A stretch of 64,000 nt of DNA from Streptomyces sp. VRA16 Mangrove soil (GTDB lineage: Bacteria; Actinomycetota; Actinomycetes; Streptomycetales; Streptomycetaceae). Shown here piece by piece: positions 8,158 to 16,966 of the stretch. The DNA lies in the NCBI RefSeq assembly GCF_017377775.1, contig NZ_JAFVLN010000008.1, positions 124,001 through 188,000 of the forward strand. Direction: 5' to 3'. The notes under the pieces are model-generated. The model did not search any database, had not been told where the DNA came from, and saw nothing but the letters and a program-made list of their open reading frames with translations. How positions within the stretch are numbered: position 1 is the first letter of the stretch; every line of letters begins with the position of its first letter. The position numbers and the translations under genes are program-made.

Positions 8158-9699
8158 TTACCGCAAGGAGTATCCGGCGAACTCCCAGGGCACGTCGGTG
8201 GACTTAACTCCCCCTTCCGGGACCGAGTCCCGCGCCCACGCCCCGTATCCGTCGGGCCGCACGAGCAGCGCCGTACGCCGTGTGCCCGCCCAGTGCGCGA
8301 CCCGTACGGTCTCGCTCTTGAGGGTCTCCCCCTGGGGCAGGATCAGCACGAACTCGCCCGCGCGCAAGGCTTCGTAGAGCCGGGTGCCGCCCTCCAGCCG
8401 GACGTCCGGGATGCGCTTGCCGACGAGGGCGTGGGAGCCCTTGGGCGCCGGGTAGCTAAAGTCGATGCCGGTGATCTGGCCGACGGCGCGGTCGCGGGCG
8501 GGGCGCACCCGGCCGAGGAGCGTGGTCAGTGCGGCGCGGGCCGCGAGCGTCCAGGGGCGGTTGGCCATCGCCATCCGCACGATGCCGCCGCTGCTGCGCA
8601 GCACGGCCCTGCCGACGGGGTGGCGCTCGGCCTCGTAGGTGTCCAACAGGGCTTCCGCGGCGCGGCCGTTGAGGACGGCGGCCAGCTTCCAGCCGAGATT
8701 GGCGGCGTCCTGGAGGCCGGTGTTCATGCCCTGGCCGCCGGCCGGGGTGTGCACGTGCGCGGCGTCTCCGGCGAGCAGGACGCGGCCGACGCGGTAGGCG
8801 GGCGCCTGGCGCTCGTCGCTGTGGAAGCGGGACATCCAGCGCGCCTCGTGCATGCCGTAGTCACGGCCGAGGGCGAGCTTCGCGGTCGCCCTGACCTCGT
8901 CGAGGTCGAGGGGGTCGGTGTCGGGGACGTCGTGGGCGCGGTTCCAGGCGATGACGCGGTAGTAGCCGTCGCCGAAGGGAGCGATGAAGGCGAAGGCGTC
9001 CCCCACCGCGTTCACGGTCAGCAGGTTCTCCGGCTGCTCCGCGAGCTTCACGTCGGCGAGCACGACGGAGCGGATGACCGACTTGCCGGGGAAGGGCAGG
9101 CCGAGCGCCTCGCGCACGGAGCTGCGCATGCCGTCGGTGCCGACGACGTACGCGGCGCTCAACTCGCCCGCCCCGCCGCCCTCCTGGAGGTGCCTGACCT
9201 GGAGGGTGACGCCGTCCGCGCCCTGCACCAGGCCCGTCACCTCGGTCTCGTACGAGAAGGTGACCCCGGCCTCGACGGCGCGCCGCTCCAGGGCCTTCTC
9301 GACCTCGTACTGCGGCACGACGAGGAGGTGGTTGAAGCGGGACGGCAGGCCGCTCAGGTCGACGGTGAGGTGCCCGAAGAGGCGGAGCCGGTCGAGCTGC
9401 TGCCCGCGGCCCTCGATCTCGTCGGCGAGGCTCCGCGGAAGAGGTGCGCCCGCGGGGCGTCCGTCGAGGGCGGTGGTGGGAGACGGGCGGGCGTCGAGCT
9501 GCTCCAGGGTGCGGGCGTGCACGACGAAGGCCCGGGAGAGGTTGCTGATCTGGTGCGGGCGGCGCTCGACGAGGGTGACGGGCACGCCCGCGGCGGCCAG
9601 GTCTCCCGCGAGCAGCAGGCCGGTCGGGCCGGAGCCGACGACGATCACGTTGTGCGCGGTGCCGTTGTGCGTGCCGTTCGCGCCGTTCATGTCGTTCAT
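8158..9699 (-). CDS. FAD-dependent aromatic monooxygenase (class A, PHBH type)
   Basis: 513 residues. The FAD-binding dinucleotide motif is VGSGPTGLLLAGDLAAAG, the middle DG motif is VVGTDGMRSSVR, and the GD motif is LLAGDAAHVHTPAGGQGMN. These three fingerprints place it with p-hydroxybenzoate-hydroxylase-like single-component flavin monooxygenases that hydroxylate aromatic compounds with NAD(P)H and oxygen, including antibiotic-inactivating members. The C-terminal ~110 residues resemble the thioredoxin-like tail of this family. It is divergent from a TetR regulator across repeated TTGTTGGC operators, so its expression is probably substrate induced. Confidence 0.88.
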   Translation of the reverse strand: MNDMNGANGTHNGTAHNVIVVGSGPTGLLLAGDLAAAGVPVTLVERRPHQISNLSRAFVVHARTLEQLDARPSPTTALDGRPAGAPLPRSLADEIEGRGQQLDRLRLFGHLTVDLSGLPSRFNHLLVVPQYEVEKALERRAVEAGVTFSYETEVTGLVQGADGVTLQVRHLQEGGGAGELSAAYVVGTDGMRSSVREALGLPFPGKSVIRSVVLADVKLAEQPENLLTVNAVGDAFAFIAPFGDGYYRVIAWNRAHDVPDTDPLDLDEVRATAKLALGRDYGMHEARWMSRFHSDERQAPAYRVGRVLLAGDAAHVHTPAGGQGMNTGLQDAANLGWKLAAVLNGRAAEALLDTYEAERHPVGRAVLRSSGGIVRMAMANRPWTLAARAALTTLLGRVRPARDRAVGQITGIDFSYPAPKGSHALVGKRIPDVRLEGGTRLYEALRAGEFVLILPQGETLKSETVRVAHWAGTRRTALLVRPDGYGAWARDSVPEGGVKSTDVPWEFAGYSLR

Positions 9700-9721
9700 G
9701 AGGGCCTCCTCGGGCCATCTG

Positions 9722-9805
9722 CCAACGCTTGTTGGTCAACGCTTGTTGGCAAAAGTAGAGCGGCAGCTATGGACTGTCAACAGGTGTTGGCCTACGTTTG
9801 TTGGC
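9722..9805. promoter_or_regulatory. Operator repeats between monooxygenase and tetR-type gene
   Basis: CCAACGCTTGTTGG at 9722-9735 and CAACGCTTGTTGGC at 9737-9750 form two adjacent copies of an inverted element (CCAAC...GTTGG). A third version CAACAGGTGTTGG lies at 9778-9790, immediately followed by CCTACGTTTGTTGGC which runs to the base before the regulator's ATG. Imperfect palindromes of this size in a divergent promoter are what a TetR dimer binds. Confidence 0.75.
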
Positions 9806-10384
9806 ATGACGGAGAAGCAGCAGGTGAAGGGCGCCAGGAGAGCGGACGCCACGCGCGCGACGATCCTGGCCGCGGCCCGCGAGCGGTTCGCCGCGGACGG
9901 GTACGAGCGGGCCACGATCCGCGCCATCGCGCGCGACGCCCGGATCGATCCGTCCATGGTGATGCGCTACTTCGGCAACAAGGAAGGGCTTTTCGCGGCG
10001 GCCGTCACGATCGAGCTGCGGCTGCCCGACCCGCGGGACGTGCCGCGCGAGGAGATCGGCCGGACCCTGGTGGCCCACTTCCTGGACCTGTGGGAGCGCG
10101 ACGAGGTGCTGACCGCCCTGCTGCGGGTCGCGACCACCAACGCGGCCGCCGCCGAGCGGATGCGGGAGGTGCTGCGCGACCAGCTGGTCCCGATCGCCCG
10201 GGAGGTCTGCCCCGACCCGGAGCAGGCGCCGGTGCGGGCGGCGCTCAGCGCGTCACAGGTGCTCGGGTTCGCGCTGACCCGGTACGTGCTGGGGTTCCCG
10301 GCGAGCGCGGCGCTGGGGCGGGACGAGGTCGTGGACTGGCTCGGCCCGGCCGTGCAGCGGTACTTGACGGCGAAGACGCCCTGA
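9806..10384 (+). CDS. TetR-family transcriptional regulator
   Basis: 192 residues with an N-terminal helix-turn-helix: TRATILAAARERFAADGYER, then IRAIARDARIDPSMVMRYFG, typical TetR. The C-terminal half is all-helical and corresponds to the ligand-binding part. The start codon directly abuts the last operator repeat, so the transcript may have a very short leader. Transcribed away from the FAD monooxygenase, it is the probable repressor of that gene; the inducer is unknown. Confidence 0.88.
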   Translation: MTEKQQVKGARRADATRATILAAARERFAADGYERATIRAIARDARIDPSMVMRYFGNKEGLFAAAVTIELRLPDPRDVPREEIGRTLVAHFLDLWERDEVLTALLRVATTNAAAAERMREVLRDQLVPIAREVCPDPEQAPVRAALSASQVLGFALTRYVLGFPASAALGRDEVVDWLGPAVQRYLTAKTP

Positions 10385-10407
10385 GAGGCAGACGCCCCGA
10401 GAACGCG

Positions 10408-10450
10408 TCGAGGGCACCCGCCGCGGCTCGGCCGCGGCGGGTGCCCTCGA
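10408..10450. terminator. Bidirectional hairpin terminator
   Basis: A perfect 19-bp inverted repeat (10408-10426 with 10432-10450, stem starting TCGAGGGCACCCGCC) with a 5-base loop sits between the converging tetR-type gene and the small membrane protein gene. Confidence 0.85.
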
Positions 10451-10468
10451 TCAGCGGGAGTGCGGGGC

Positions 10469-10708
10469 TCAGCCCTGCTTCTGCTGCTTGCGCGACTTGT
10501 CGCCCAGGATCACCAGACCGGCGATGATCGCGAACAGGGCGAGCGGGGCCACGACGAACAGACCGACCGTGTCGATCACGCTCAGGCCGGATCCCGGGTC
10601 GTCGCCGTCGTCGCGCGTGAGCGCGAGCGCGGGGGACGACATGAGCAGCATCATCAGCGTCGTACCGGCAGCCAGGGCGCCGGCGCGCAGGGCGTTCTTC
10701 TTGTCCAC
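10469..10708 (-). CDS. Small secreted/membrane protein
   Basis: 79 residues from a GTG start: an N-terminal signal-like segment (ALAAGTTLMMLLMSSPALA), a short acidic linker TRDDGDDPGSG, one transmembrane helix (TVGLFVVAPLALFAIIAGLV) and a basic tail KSRKQQKQG. It is a conserved-looking streptomycete membrane protein of unknown role. It ends at the shared terminator and lies 20 bases downstream of the malQ stop on the same strand, so it may be co-transcribed with malQ. Confidence 0.7.
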   Translation of the reverse strand: MDKKNALRAGALAAGTTLMMLLMSSPALALTRDDGDDPGSGLSVIDTVGLFVVAPLALFAIIAGLVILGDKSRKQQKQG

Positions 10709-10728
10709 GGTGCCAACGTAGCGAACGC

Positions 10729-12828
10729 CTAAACGAGCCGCGCGTCCGGGGGGCCTGTAAGAGGCACATCCGTCCCGTCGTCCGCCCTTCCGAATCCCCG
10801 GAACACGTCGAGCAACGCGTGTGCGCGCGGGGATGCGGCCAGGTCCTCCAGGGTGACGGGGTGCCCCGCGGCATCGGCGACCGGGAGCCGCCAGTTGGGG
10901 TACTCGTCCCAGGTCCCGGGCAGATTCTGCGGGCGCCGGTCGCCGACCAGGTCGGGCAGCCAGACGCCGATCATCCGGGCCGGGGTGCGCAGCAGGAACC
11001 GGTGGACGGCACGGACCGCCTCCTCCTCGTCCTGGCTCCCGCCGGGCAGCAGCCCGAGCCGCGCGAACAGGCCGAGCCAGTCGGCGACCTCCGCCGCCGC
11101 CTCGGCCGCCGTGCCGGTGGACAGGCCGAGCCGCTCGCGCAGCCGGACGTCGTCGCCGGTGAGCCGGGCCGCGGTGGACGGCAGGTCGTGGGTGGTGGCG
11201 GTGGCCACGCAGTCCGTACGCCACTGCTCCGCGGGCACGGCCGGCTGTCCCGGGGCCTCCCAGTCCCGCTCGAACCACAGGACGGACGTGCCGAGCACGC
11301 CGTGCTCGCGCAGCGTCTCGCGCACGCCCGGCTCGACGGTCCCCAGGTCCTCCCCGATGACGTACGTGCCCGAGCGCGCCGCCTCCAGGAGCAGCACGGC
11401 GAGCATCGCCTCGGCGTCGTAGTGGACGTAGCAGCCCTCGGTGGGGGCCTCGCCCGCCGGGACCCACCAGAGCCGGAACAGGCCCATCACATGGTCGATG
11501 CGGACGGCGCCCGCGTGCCGCATCAGGTGGCGCAGGAGGCCGCGGAACGGGGCGTACCCGGTCGCGGCGAGCCGGTCGGGGCGCCAGGGCGGCAGTCCCC
11601 AGTCCTGGCCGCGGGCGTTGAACGCGTCCGGGGGCGCGCCCACGCTCATGCCCTGCGCGAAGACGTCCCGCTGCGCCCAGGCGTCGGCGCCGCCCGGGTG
11701 CACGCCGACCGCGAGGTCGTGGACGAGCCCGATGGGCATGCCCGCCTCGCGCGCGGTGCGCTGGGCGGCGGCGAGCTGGGTGTCGGTGAGCCAGGCGAGG
11801 CGGCAGTGGAAGTCGACGCGGTCCATCGACTCCTGCCGGGCGCGGGCGGTCTCCGGCGAGTGCGGGTCCCGGAGCGGGGCGGGCCAGGTGTGCCACTCGG
11901 GGCCGTGGCGCTCGGCGAGTGCCTGGTAGGTGGCGTGGTCCTCCAGGGCCGCGCCCTGCTCGGCGAGGTAGTCGCAGTAGGCGGCGCGGCGTCCGGGCGT
12001 GAGCGGGACGTCCCGGACGAGCGTTTCGAGGACGTCGCGCTTGAGCGCCCATACGGCGTCCCGGTCGATCAACTCCCCCTTGCCGAGCACCTCTTCACGC
12101 AGCATGGCGGCCTCGCGGGTGCGGGCGGGCACGTACGCGTACTCGGGAATGTCCTCGATCCGCAGGTGCACCGGGTCGGGGAAGCGGCGGGAGGAGGGGC
12201 GGTACGGGGACGGGTCCGTGGTGCCGCCGGGTGCGGCGGGGACGGCCGCGTGCAGGGGGTTGACCTGGAGGAAGCCGGTGCCGTGGGTGCGCGCCGACCA
12301 GGCCGCCAGATCGGCCAGGTCCGCGAGGTCGCCCATGCCCCAGGAGCGGGTGGAGAGCAGGGAGTAGAGCTGGACCAGGAGGCCGTGGGTGCGGGCCGCC
12401 GGGCGCGGGGCCTTTCGCGGGGCCGCTACGAGGTGGGCTTCCGCCGTGCGGCCGTCCGGTGTTTCGGCGGTCAGCCTGTGCACGCCGGGCGGGGGTTCAC
12501 GTCCGGGCGTCTCCCACCCACCCACCCGTTCACCCTGTGATTCGAGCGTCAGGAACAGGCGCACTCCCTCGGGCAGTTCCGCGAGCCATCCCGGCCGCGC
12601 CCGGTCCCCGTCCTCGTCCCCGCCCAGCCACCACACCACCGTCGGCGGCAGCAGCCGCCCGGCGAGTTCGGCCTCGCGCGCGGCGAGCGCGTCCGGGTCC
12701 GCCGCGTCCACGCCGAGCGCCGCGAGCGCGGCCGTCAGCGCCGCGTCCGACGCCCGGACGGTTTGTCCCGGCGCCGGTGAGTAGGAAGGGGCCACGCCGT
12801 ACAGCTCGGCGAGGCGGGCCAGGCTCAC
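10729..12828 (-). CDS. malQ: 4-alpha-glucanotransferase (amylomaltase)
   Basis: 699 residues, the length of actinobacterial GH77 amylomaltases. It transfers alpha-1,4-glucan segments between maltodextrins in cytoplasmic glycogen/maltose metabolism. Visible GH77 features include LLVQLYSLLSTRSWGMGDL and FLQVNPLHAAVP, the region AVRIDHVMGLFRLWWVP carrying the nucleophile Asp, EDLGTVEPGVRE with the acid/base Glu, and ATTHDLPSTAARLTGDD. The start GTG overlaps the stop of the small upstream gene (GTGA), implying coupled translation. Confidence 0.93.
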   Translation of the reverse strand: MSLARLAELYGVAPSYSPAPGQTVRASDAALTAALAALGVDAADPDALAAREAELAGRLLPPTVVWWLGGDEDGDRARPGWLAELPEGVRLFLTLESQGERVGGWETPGREPPPGVHRLTAETPDGRTAEAHLVAAPRKAPRPAARTHGLLVQLYSLLSTRSWGMGDLADLADLAAWSARTHGTGFLQVNPLHAAVPAAPGGTTDPSPYRPSSRRFPDPVHLRIEDIPEYAYVPARTREAAMLREEVLGKGELIDRDAVWALKRDVLETLVRDVPLTPGRRAAYCDYLAEQGAALEDHATYQALAERHGPEWHTWPAPLRDPHSPETARARQESMDRVDFHCRLAWLTDTQLAAAQRTAREAGMPIGLVHDLAVGVHPGGADAWAQRDVFAQGMSVGAPPDAFNARGQDWGLPPWRPDRLAATGYAPFRGLLRHLMRHAGAVRIDHVMGLFRLWWVPAGEAPTEGCYVHYDAEAMLAVLLLEAARSGTYVIGEDLGTVEPGVRETLREHGVLGTSVLWFERDWEAPGQPAVPAEQWRTDCVATATTHDLPSTAARLTGDDVRLRERLGLSTGTAAEAAAEVADWLGLFARLGLLPGGSQDEEEAVRAVHRFLLRTPARMIGVWLPDLVGDRRPQNLPGTWDEYPNWRLPVADAAGHPVTLEDLAASPRAHALLDVFRGFGRADDGTDVPLTGPPDARLV

Positions 12829-13037
12829 CCCGCGGCCAGGCCGCTCGGGGTGGGCTCGGAGGTGAGCGGCAGCTCGTCGGCGAGCGGCGGCTCCGAGGTG
12901 AGGGGCGCGTAGTCGGCGAAGGGCGGTTCGCTGGTCAGCGGGGACTCGCTGGAGCTGGTCGTCGTGGTGTCGACGAGGTCGACAAGGTCGACGGGTTTGG
13001 AGAGGGCCGAGAGCAGAAGCTGAGCCGATGCGGCCAC
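12825..13037 (-). CDS. 70-residue repeat peptide translationally coupled to malQ
   Basis: A short GTG-started gene with a strong GAAGGAGGCC ribosome-binding site. Its C-terminal half is three 12-residue repeats, PLTSEPPFADYA, PLTSEPPLADEL and PLTSEPTPSGLA (residues ~33-68), preceded by VDLVDLVDTTTTSSSES. It has no signal peptide, no Cys and no domain I recognise. Its stop overlaps the malQ start. It could be a real small protein, or a coupling leader that sets malQ translation; the strong RBS and periodicity argue that it is translated. Confidence 0.6.
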   Translation of the reverse strand: MAASAQLLLSALSKPVDLVDLVDTTTTSSSESPLTSEPPFADYAPLTSEPPLADELPLTSEPTPSGLAAG

Positions 13038-13318
13038 GGGGGCCTCCTTCGTCAGAGGGTTTCGTGAATCAAAGGGGGTCGTGAGTCCACAGCCCTACCC
13101 AGTGGGTGCCGCTCCAGACCTCCCCGGCCGGGCAACGTGTTACTGGTCACATTGTGTACAGCGGAAGGAAATTGACCAGAGGGCCGGGAAAACCGGAAGA
13201 CTTTCAGCGGCCTCGCCGCGCCCGTCAGGGCAATTGCGGCACAACGGCCACGGGCGTTGACACCCTGCCCCGGCGAGTGGTGGGCTGATCGCTCCCCTAT
13301 TGACTTTGAGGAGTAGCG

Positions 13319-16315
13319 GTGCAGCTCCGGCGCAGGAAGAGGGCGGCCGCCGTCGCGGTCGCCGTCATCGCGGGGACGCTGGGGGGAGCCACCGGCGCGC
13401 TGGCCGCCCCGCCGGTCGCGGGAACCTCGTCCGGCGATCAGGAGTCGCAGTCCGGGCTGCCGTCGGTGTGGCCGCGGCCGCAGTCGATGCGGGCCTCGGA
13501 CCACGGGGTGACGGTCCCCGTCTCCGCCGACGCCGCTTCCGGCGTCGTGCTCGTGGCACCGCAGGGCACCGATCCGTACGCCGTGGACGCGCTGCGCACG
13601 CTGCTGCGCGAGGCCGGCGCGCGCCAGGTCCTGCGGGTCACCGACGAGGCCGCCGTGCCGTCCGGTTCCGGGCTCGTCGTGCGGATGGGCTCCGCGACCC
13701 CGGAGCGTGCGGCGGCTGCCTCCGCCACCCCCTCGTACCGGGCCGACTCCGCCGACAGCGGCGCCGCTTCGCTGGACGCCCTGCTGCGCTCGCTGGGCGC
13801 CGCGGCCCGCCGCGACCTGCCCTCCGGGGGCTACCGGCTCGCGGTCGGGCAGTCCGCGGGGCGGCCGACGGTGGCGCTGGAGGGCATCGGCGACGACGGC
13901 CTGTTCCACGCGGTGCAGACGCTGCGCCAGGTGGTCGAGGGGCGCCGGATCGCCGGGGTCGTGGTGCGCGACTGGCCCGGTACGGCGGTCCGTGGTCTGA
14001 CCGAGGGTTTCTACGGCACCCCGTGGACGACCGAACAGCGGCTGGCGCAGCTGGACTTCATGGGCCGCACGAAGCAGAACCGCTATCTCTACGCCCCCGG
14101 TGACGATCTGTACCGGCAGGCCCGCTGGCGCGAGACGTATCCGGCGGCGCAGCGCGCCGACTTCCGCGAGCTGGCCGAGCGGGCCCGGGCCAACCATGTG
14201 ACGCTCGCCTGGGCGGTCGCTCCCGGCCAGGCGATGTGCATGTCGTCGCAGGACGACGTCAAGGCGCTCACGCGCAAGCTGGACGCCATGTGGGCGCTGG
14301 GCGTGCGCGCCTTCCAGCTCCAGTTCCAGGACGTGTCGTACAGCGAATGGCACTGCGCGGCGGACGCCGAGGAGTTCGGCTCGGGCCCGAAGGCGGCGGC
14401 GAAGGCGCAGGCGAAGGTCGCGAACGCGGTGGCGCGGCACCTGGCCGCCCGGCACCCGGGCGCCGAACCGCTCTCCCTGATGCCGACCGAGTACTACCAG
14501 GACGGCAGGACGGCGTACCGCACGGCGCTCGCGGACGGCCTGGACGACCGGGTCCAGGTGGCGTGGACGGGTGTGGGCGTGGTCCCGCGGACCATCACCG
14601 GCGGTGAACTGGCGGGCGCGCGGCAGGCGTTCGGCTCGTCGGGCACGGCGCACAAGCTGCTCACCATGGACAACTACCCGGTCAACGACTACGCGCAGGA
14701 CCGCATCTTCCTCGGCCCGTTCACCGGCCGCGAACCGGCGGTGGCCTCCGGCTCGGCGGCGCTCCTGTCGAACGCCATGGAGCAGCCTGCGGCCTCCCGC
14801 ATCCCGCTGTTCACGGCCGCGGACTACGCGTGGAACCCGCGCGACTACCGCCCCCAGGAGTCCTGGAAGGCGGCGATCGACGACCTCGCGGACGGGAACG
14901 CCGCGCGCAGGGCGGCGCTCACCGCCCTCGCGGGCAACGACGCGTCCTCGGTGCTCGGCGCGGACGAGTCGGCGTATCTGACGCCGCTCATCTCCGCGTT
15001 CTGGCAGGCCCGTACGACGACGGACGCGGCCGGCAACGCCGAGGCGGCGAAGGCGCTGCGGGCCGCGTTCACCCAGATGCGGCGGACGCCCGGCGCGCTC
15101 GACGACACCGAGCTCGACTCCGAAGTGCGGCCCTGGAGTGACAAGTTGGGCCGCTACGGGCAGGCGGGCGAGGCCGCTGTCGACATGCTGGACGCGGCGC
15201 GGCGCGGCGACAGTGCGGCGGCGTGGCAGGCCGCGCGCCGTCTGGAGCAGCTGCGCGCCCGGCTCGGGTCGAACCAGGTGACGGTCGGCAAGGGGGTGCT
15301 CGACCCGTTCCTGGTGAAGGCCGAGAAGGCGTTCGCGGCGTGGGCGGGCGCCGACCGCGAGGATGCGGCGGCGGGCTCCACGGCCCAACTCCCGCGCGTG
15401 CGGGCCCTGTCCACGGTCACGGTGCTGAGCACCCCCGGCACGCAGGGCTCCGTGGAGGCGCACGTCCCCGGCGAGGGCTGGCGGCGCCTGGGCGGCCTCG
15501 CGGACGGCGGTTTCACGGAGCTGGACGCCGGCAACACGCGCGTGGACGCCCTGCGGGTCACGGGCGCGTCCGGCGCGGCGATCGACCACCTGGTCCCCTG
15601 GTACGCGGACGCCCCCAAGGCCGCCTTCTCGCTGACCCGCACCGAGGCCGACGCGGAGATCGGCGGCCCCGCGCAGACGGTGACGGCCCGGCTCACCTCG
15701 CGGCGCCCCGGCGACGTCAAGGGCGAGGTGACGGCGAAGGCCCCGCACGGCATCAAGGTCTCCGCGCCCAAGGAGTCCGAACTCCCGCGCGGCACCCGGG
15801 TGGACGTCCCGGTCGAGGTCACCGTCCCGGCCGGCACCCCCGCCGGGACCTACGAGATCCCCCTCGCCTTCGGCGCCGAGACCCGCACGGTCTCGGTCCG
15901 CGCCTACCCGCGCACCGCGGGCCCGGACCTGGGCCGCACCGGCACGGCGTCGTCCTCGGCGGACGAGACCCCCGACTTCCCCGCGAAGGCCGCCAACGAC
16001 GGCGACAGCACGACCCGCTGGTCCTCCCCCGCCGAGGACGGCGCGTGGTGGCAGCTCGAACTCCCGAAGCCGGTCCGGCTGGGCCGGCTGATCCTCCACT
16101 GGCAGGACGCGTACGCCTCCTCGTACCGCATTCAGACCTCCGCGGACGGCCGCACCTGGCGCACGGCGGCGACCGTGCGGGACGGGCACGGCGGGCGCGA
16201 GTCGGTGCGCATGGACGCGAAGGACGTGCGGTTCGTACGGGTCGTCGGCGACAAGCGGGCGACCGAGTACGGGATCTCGCTGTGGTCGGTGGAGGCGTAC
16301 GCGGTGGCGGACTGA
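13319..16315 (+). CDS. Secreted GH84-type (O-GlcNAcase-like) protein with NEW3 and F5/8C domains
   Basis: 998 residues. The N-terminal signal peptide ends near ALAAPP; residues ~45-215 form the GH20b-like domain that precedes GH84 catalytic domains; ~225-520 is the GH84 barrel starting VRGLTEGFYGTPW. A beta-sandwich of the NEW3 type (~780-860, ...VDVPVEVTVPAGTPAGTYEI) and a discoidin F5/8C carbohydrate-binding domain (~870-998, NDGDSTTRWSS...WWQLELPKPV) follow. In known GH84 enzymes two adjacent Asp catalyse beta-N-acetylglucosamine hydrolysis; here the equivalent site reads FQLQFQDVS, so the first Asp is Gln337 and only Asp338 remains. GTG start with GAGGAG six bases upstream. Preceded by 281 bases without a gene, divergent from the malQ leader gene. 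Confidence 0.85.
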   Translation: MQLRRRKRAAAVAVAVIAGTLGGATGALAAPPVAGTSSGDQESQSGLPSVWPRPQSMRASDHGVTVPVSADAASGVVLVAPQGTDPYAVDALRTLLREAGARQVLRVTDEAAVPSGSGLVVRMGSATPERAAAASATPSYRADSADSGAASLDALLRSLGAAARRDLPSGGYRLAVGQSAGRPTVALEGIGDDGLFHAVQTLRQVVEGRRIAGVVVRDWPGTAVRGLTEGFYGTPWTTEQRLAQLDFMGRTKQNRYLYAPGDDLYRQARWRETYPAAQRADFRELAERARANHVTLAWAVAPGQAMCMSSQDDVKALTRKLDAMWALGVRAFQLQFQDVSYSEWHCAADAEEFGSGPKAAAKAQAKVANAVARHLAARHPGAEPLSLMPTEYYQDGRTAYRTALADGLDDRVQVAWTGVGVVPRTITGGELAGARQAFGSSGTAHKLLTMDNYPVNDYAQDRIFLGPFTGREPAVASGSAALLSNAMEQPAASRIPLFTAADYAWNPRDYRPQESWKAAIDDLADGNAARRAALTALAGNDASSVLGADESAYLTPLISAFWQARTTTDAAGNAEAAKALRAAFTQMRRTPGALDDTELDSEVRPWSDKLGRYGQAGEAAVDMLDAARRGDSAAAWQAARRLEQLRARLGSNQVTVGKGVLDPFLVKAEKAFAAWAGADREDAAAGSTAQLPRVRALSTVTVLSTPGTQGSVEAHVPGEGWRRLGGLADGGFTELDAGNTRVDALRVTGASGAAIDHLVPWYADAPKAAFSLTRTEADAEIGGPAQTVTARLTSRRPGDVKGEVTAKAPHGIKVSAPKESELPRGTRVDVPVEVTVPAGTPAGTYEIPLAFGAETRTVSVRAYPRTAGPDLGRTGTASSSADETPDFPAKAANDGDSTTRWSSPAEDGAWWQLELPKPVRLGRLILHWQDAYASSYRIQTSADGRTWRTAATVRDGHGGRESVRMDAKDVRFVRVVGDKRATEYGISLWSVEAYAVAD

Positions 16316-16390
16316 CCGCACCGGTCCCCGCCGCCGTGAACCGGTCGCCGCAGGCCGGTCGATAGACGGGGTGTGAGACTGTTCCGGCCC

Positions 16391-16966
16391 ATGGGGGCTG
16401 ATCAAGACACCGGCGACGGGGCGCTGCTGCGGGCCGTCGCACGGGGTGACGCGGACGCCCTGGCCGCGCTCTACGACCGGCACGCCGGCTGGCTGCACGC
16501 CCGGCTGAGCCGGCGCTGCGCGGATCCGGAAGCGGTGCGCGAGGTGCTTCAGGACACGTTCCTCGCGGTGTGGCGCTCGGCGAGCGCGCACCGCGGCGGC
16601 GAGGTCGGCGGCTGGCTGTGGACGATCGCCGCCCGCCGCCTGGTCGACCAGCAGCGGGTCCAGGCGCGCGCCGAGCGGTTCGACCCGCCCGCGGCCGACG
16701 CGGCGCCGTCCGCCGAGGAGCACGTGCTGGCCGGGCTCCGGTACGGCGACGTGGGCACCGCCCTCGACCGGATCTCCCCGGAGCTGCGCGATGTGCTCCG
16801 GGCCACCGTCGTGGACGGCCTGACCACCCGGGAGGCGGCGCGGCTGCTCGGCATACCCGAGGGCACCGTCAAGACCCGCGCGTCGCGCGCCCGCCGTGAA
16901 CTGCGCGCCGCACTGGCCGCGCTGGCGGCCTCCGGACCCCTGGAACCCACGGGAGGCACCGCATGA
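16391..16966 (+). CDS. ECF-type RNA polymerase sigma factor
   Basis: About 191 residues. Sigma region 2 reads ALLRAVARGDADALAALYDR and DPEAVREVLQDTFLAVWRSA; region 4 reads LDRISPELRDVLRATVVDGL then TREAARLLGIPEGTVKTRAS. ATG 16391 is chosen because region 2 begins directly after it; an in-frame GTG at 16373 is the alternative and neither has a strong ribosome-binding site. The next gene overlaps by four bases and encodes a zinc-finger membrane protein that is the probable anti-sigma factor. Confidence 0.88.
   Translation: MGADQDTGDGALLRAVARGDADALAALYDRHAGWLHARLSRRCADPEAVREVLQDTFLAVWRSASAHRGGEVGGWLWTIAARRLVDQQRVQARAERFDPPAADAAPSAEEHVLAGLRYGDVGTALDRISPELRDVLRATVVDGLTTREAARLLGIPEGTVKTRASRARRELRAALAALAASGPLEPTGGTA

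Noticed and set aside
13140..13165. A possible DasR-type site (ACTGGTC half) upstream of the GH84 gene
   Set aside because: Only the left half matches ACTGGTC; the right half ATTGTGT does not pair with it.
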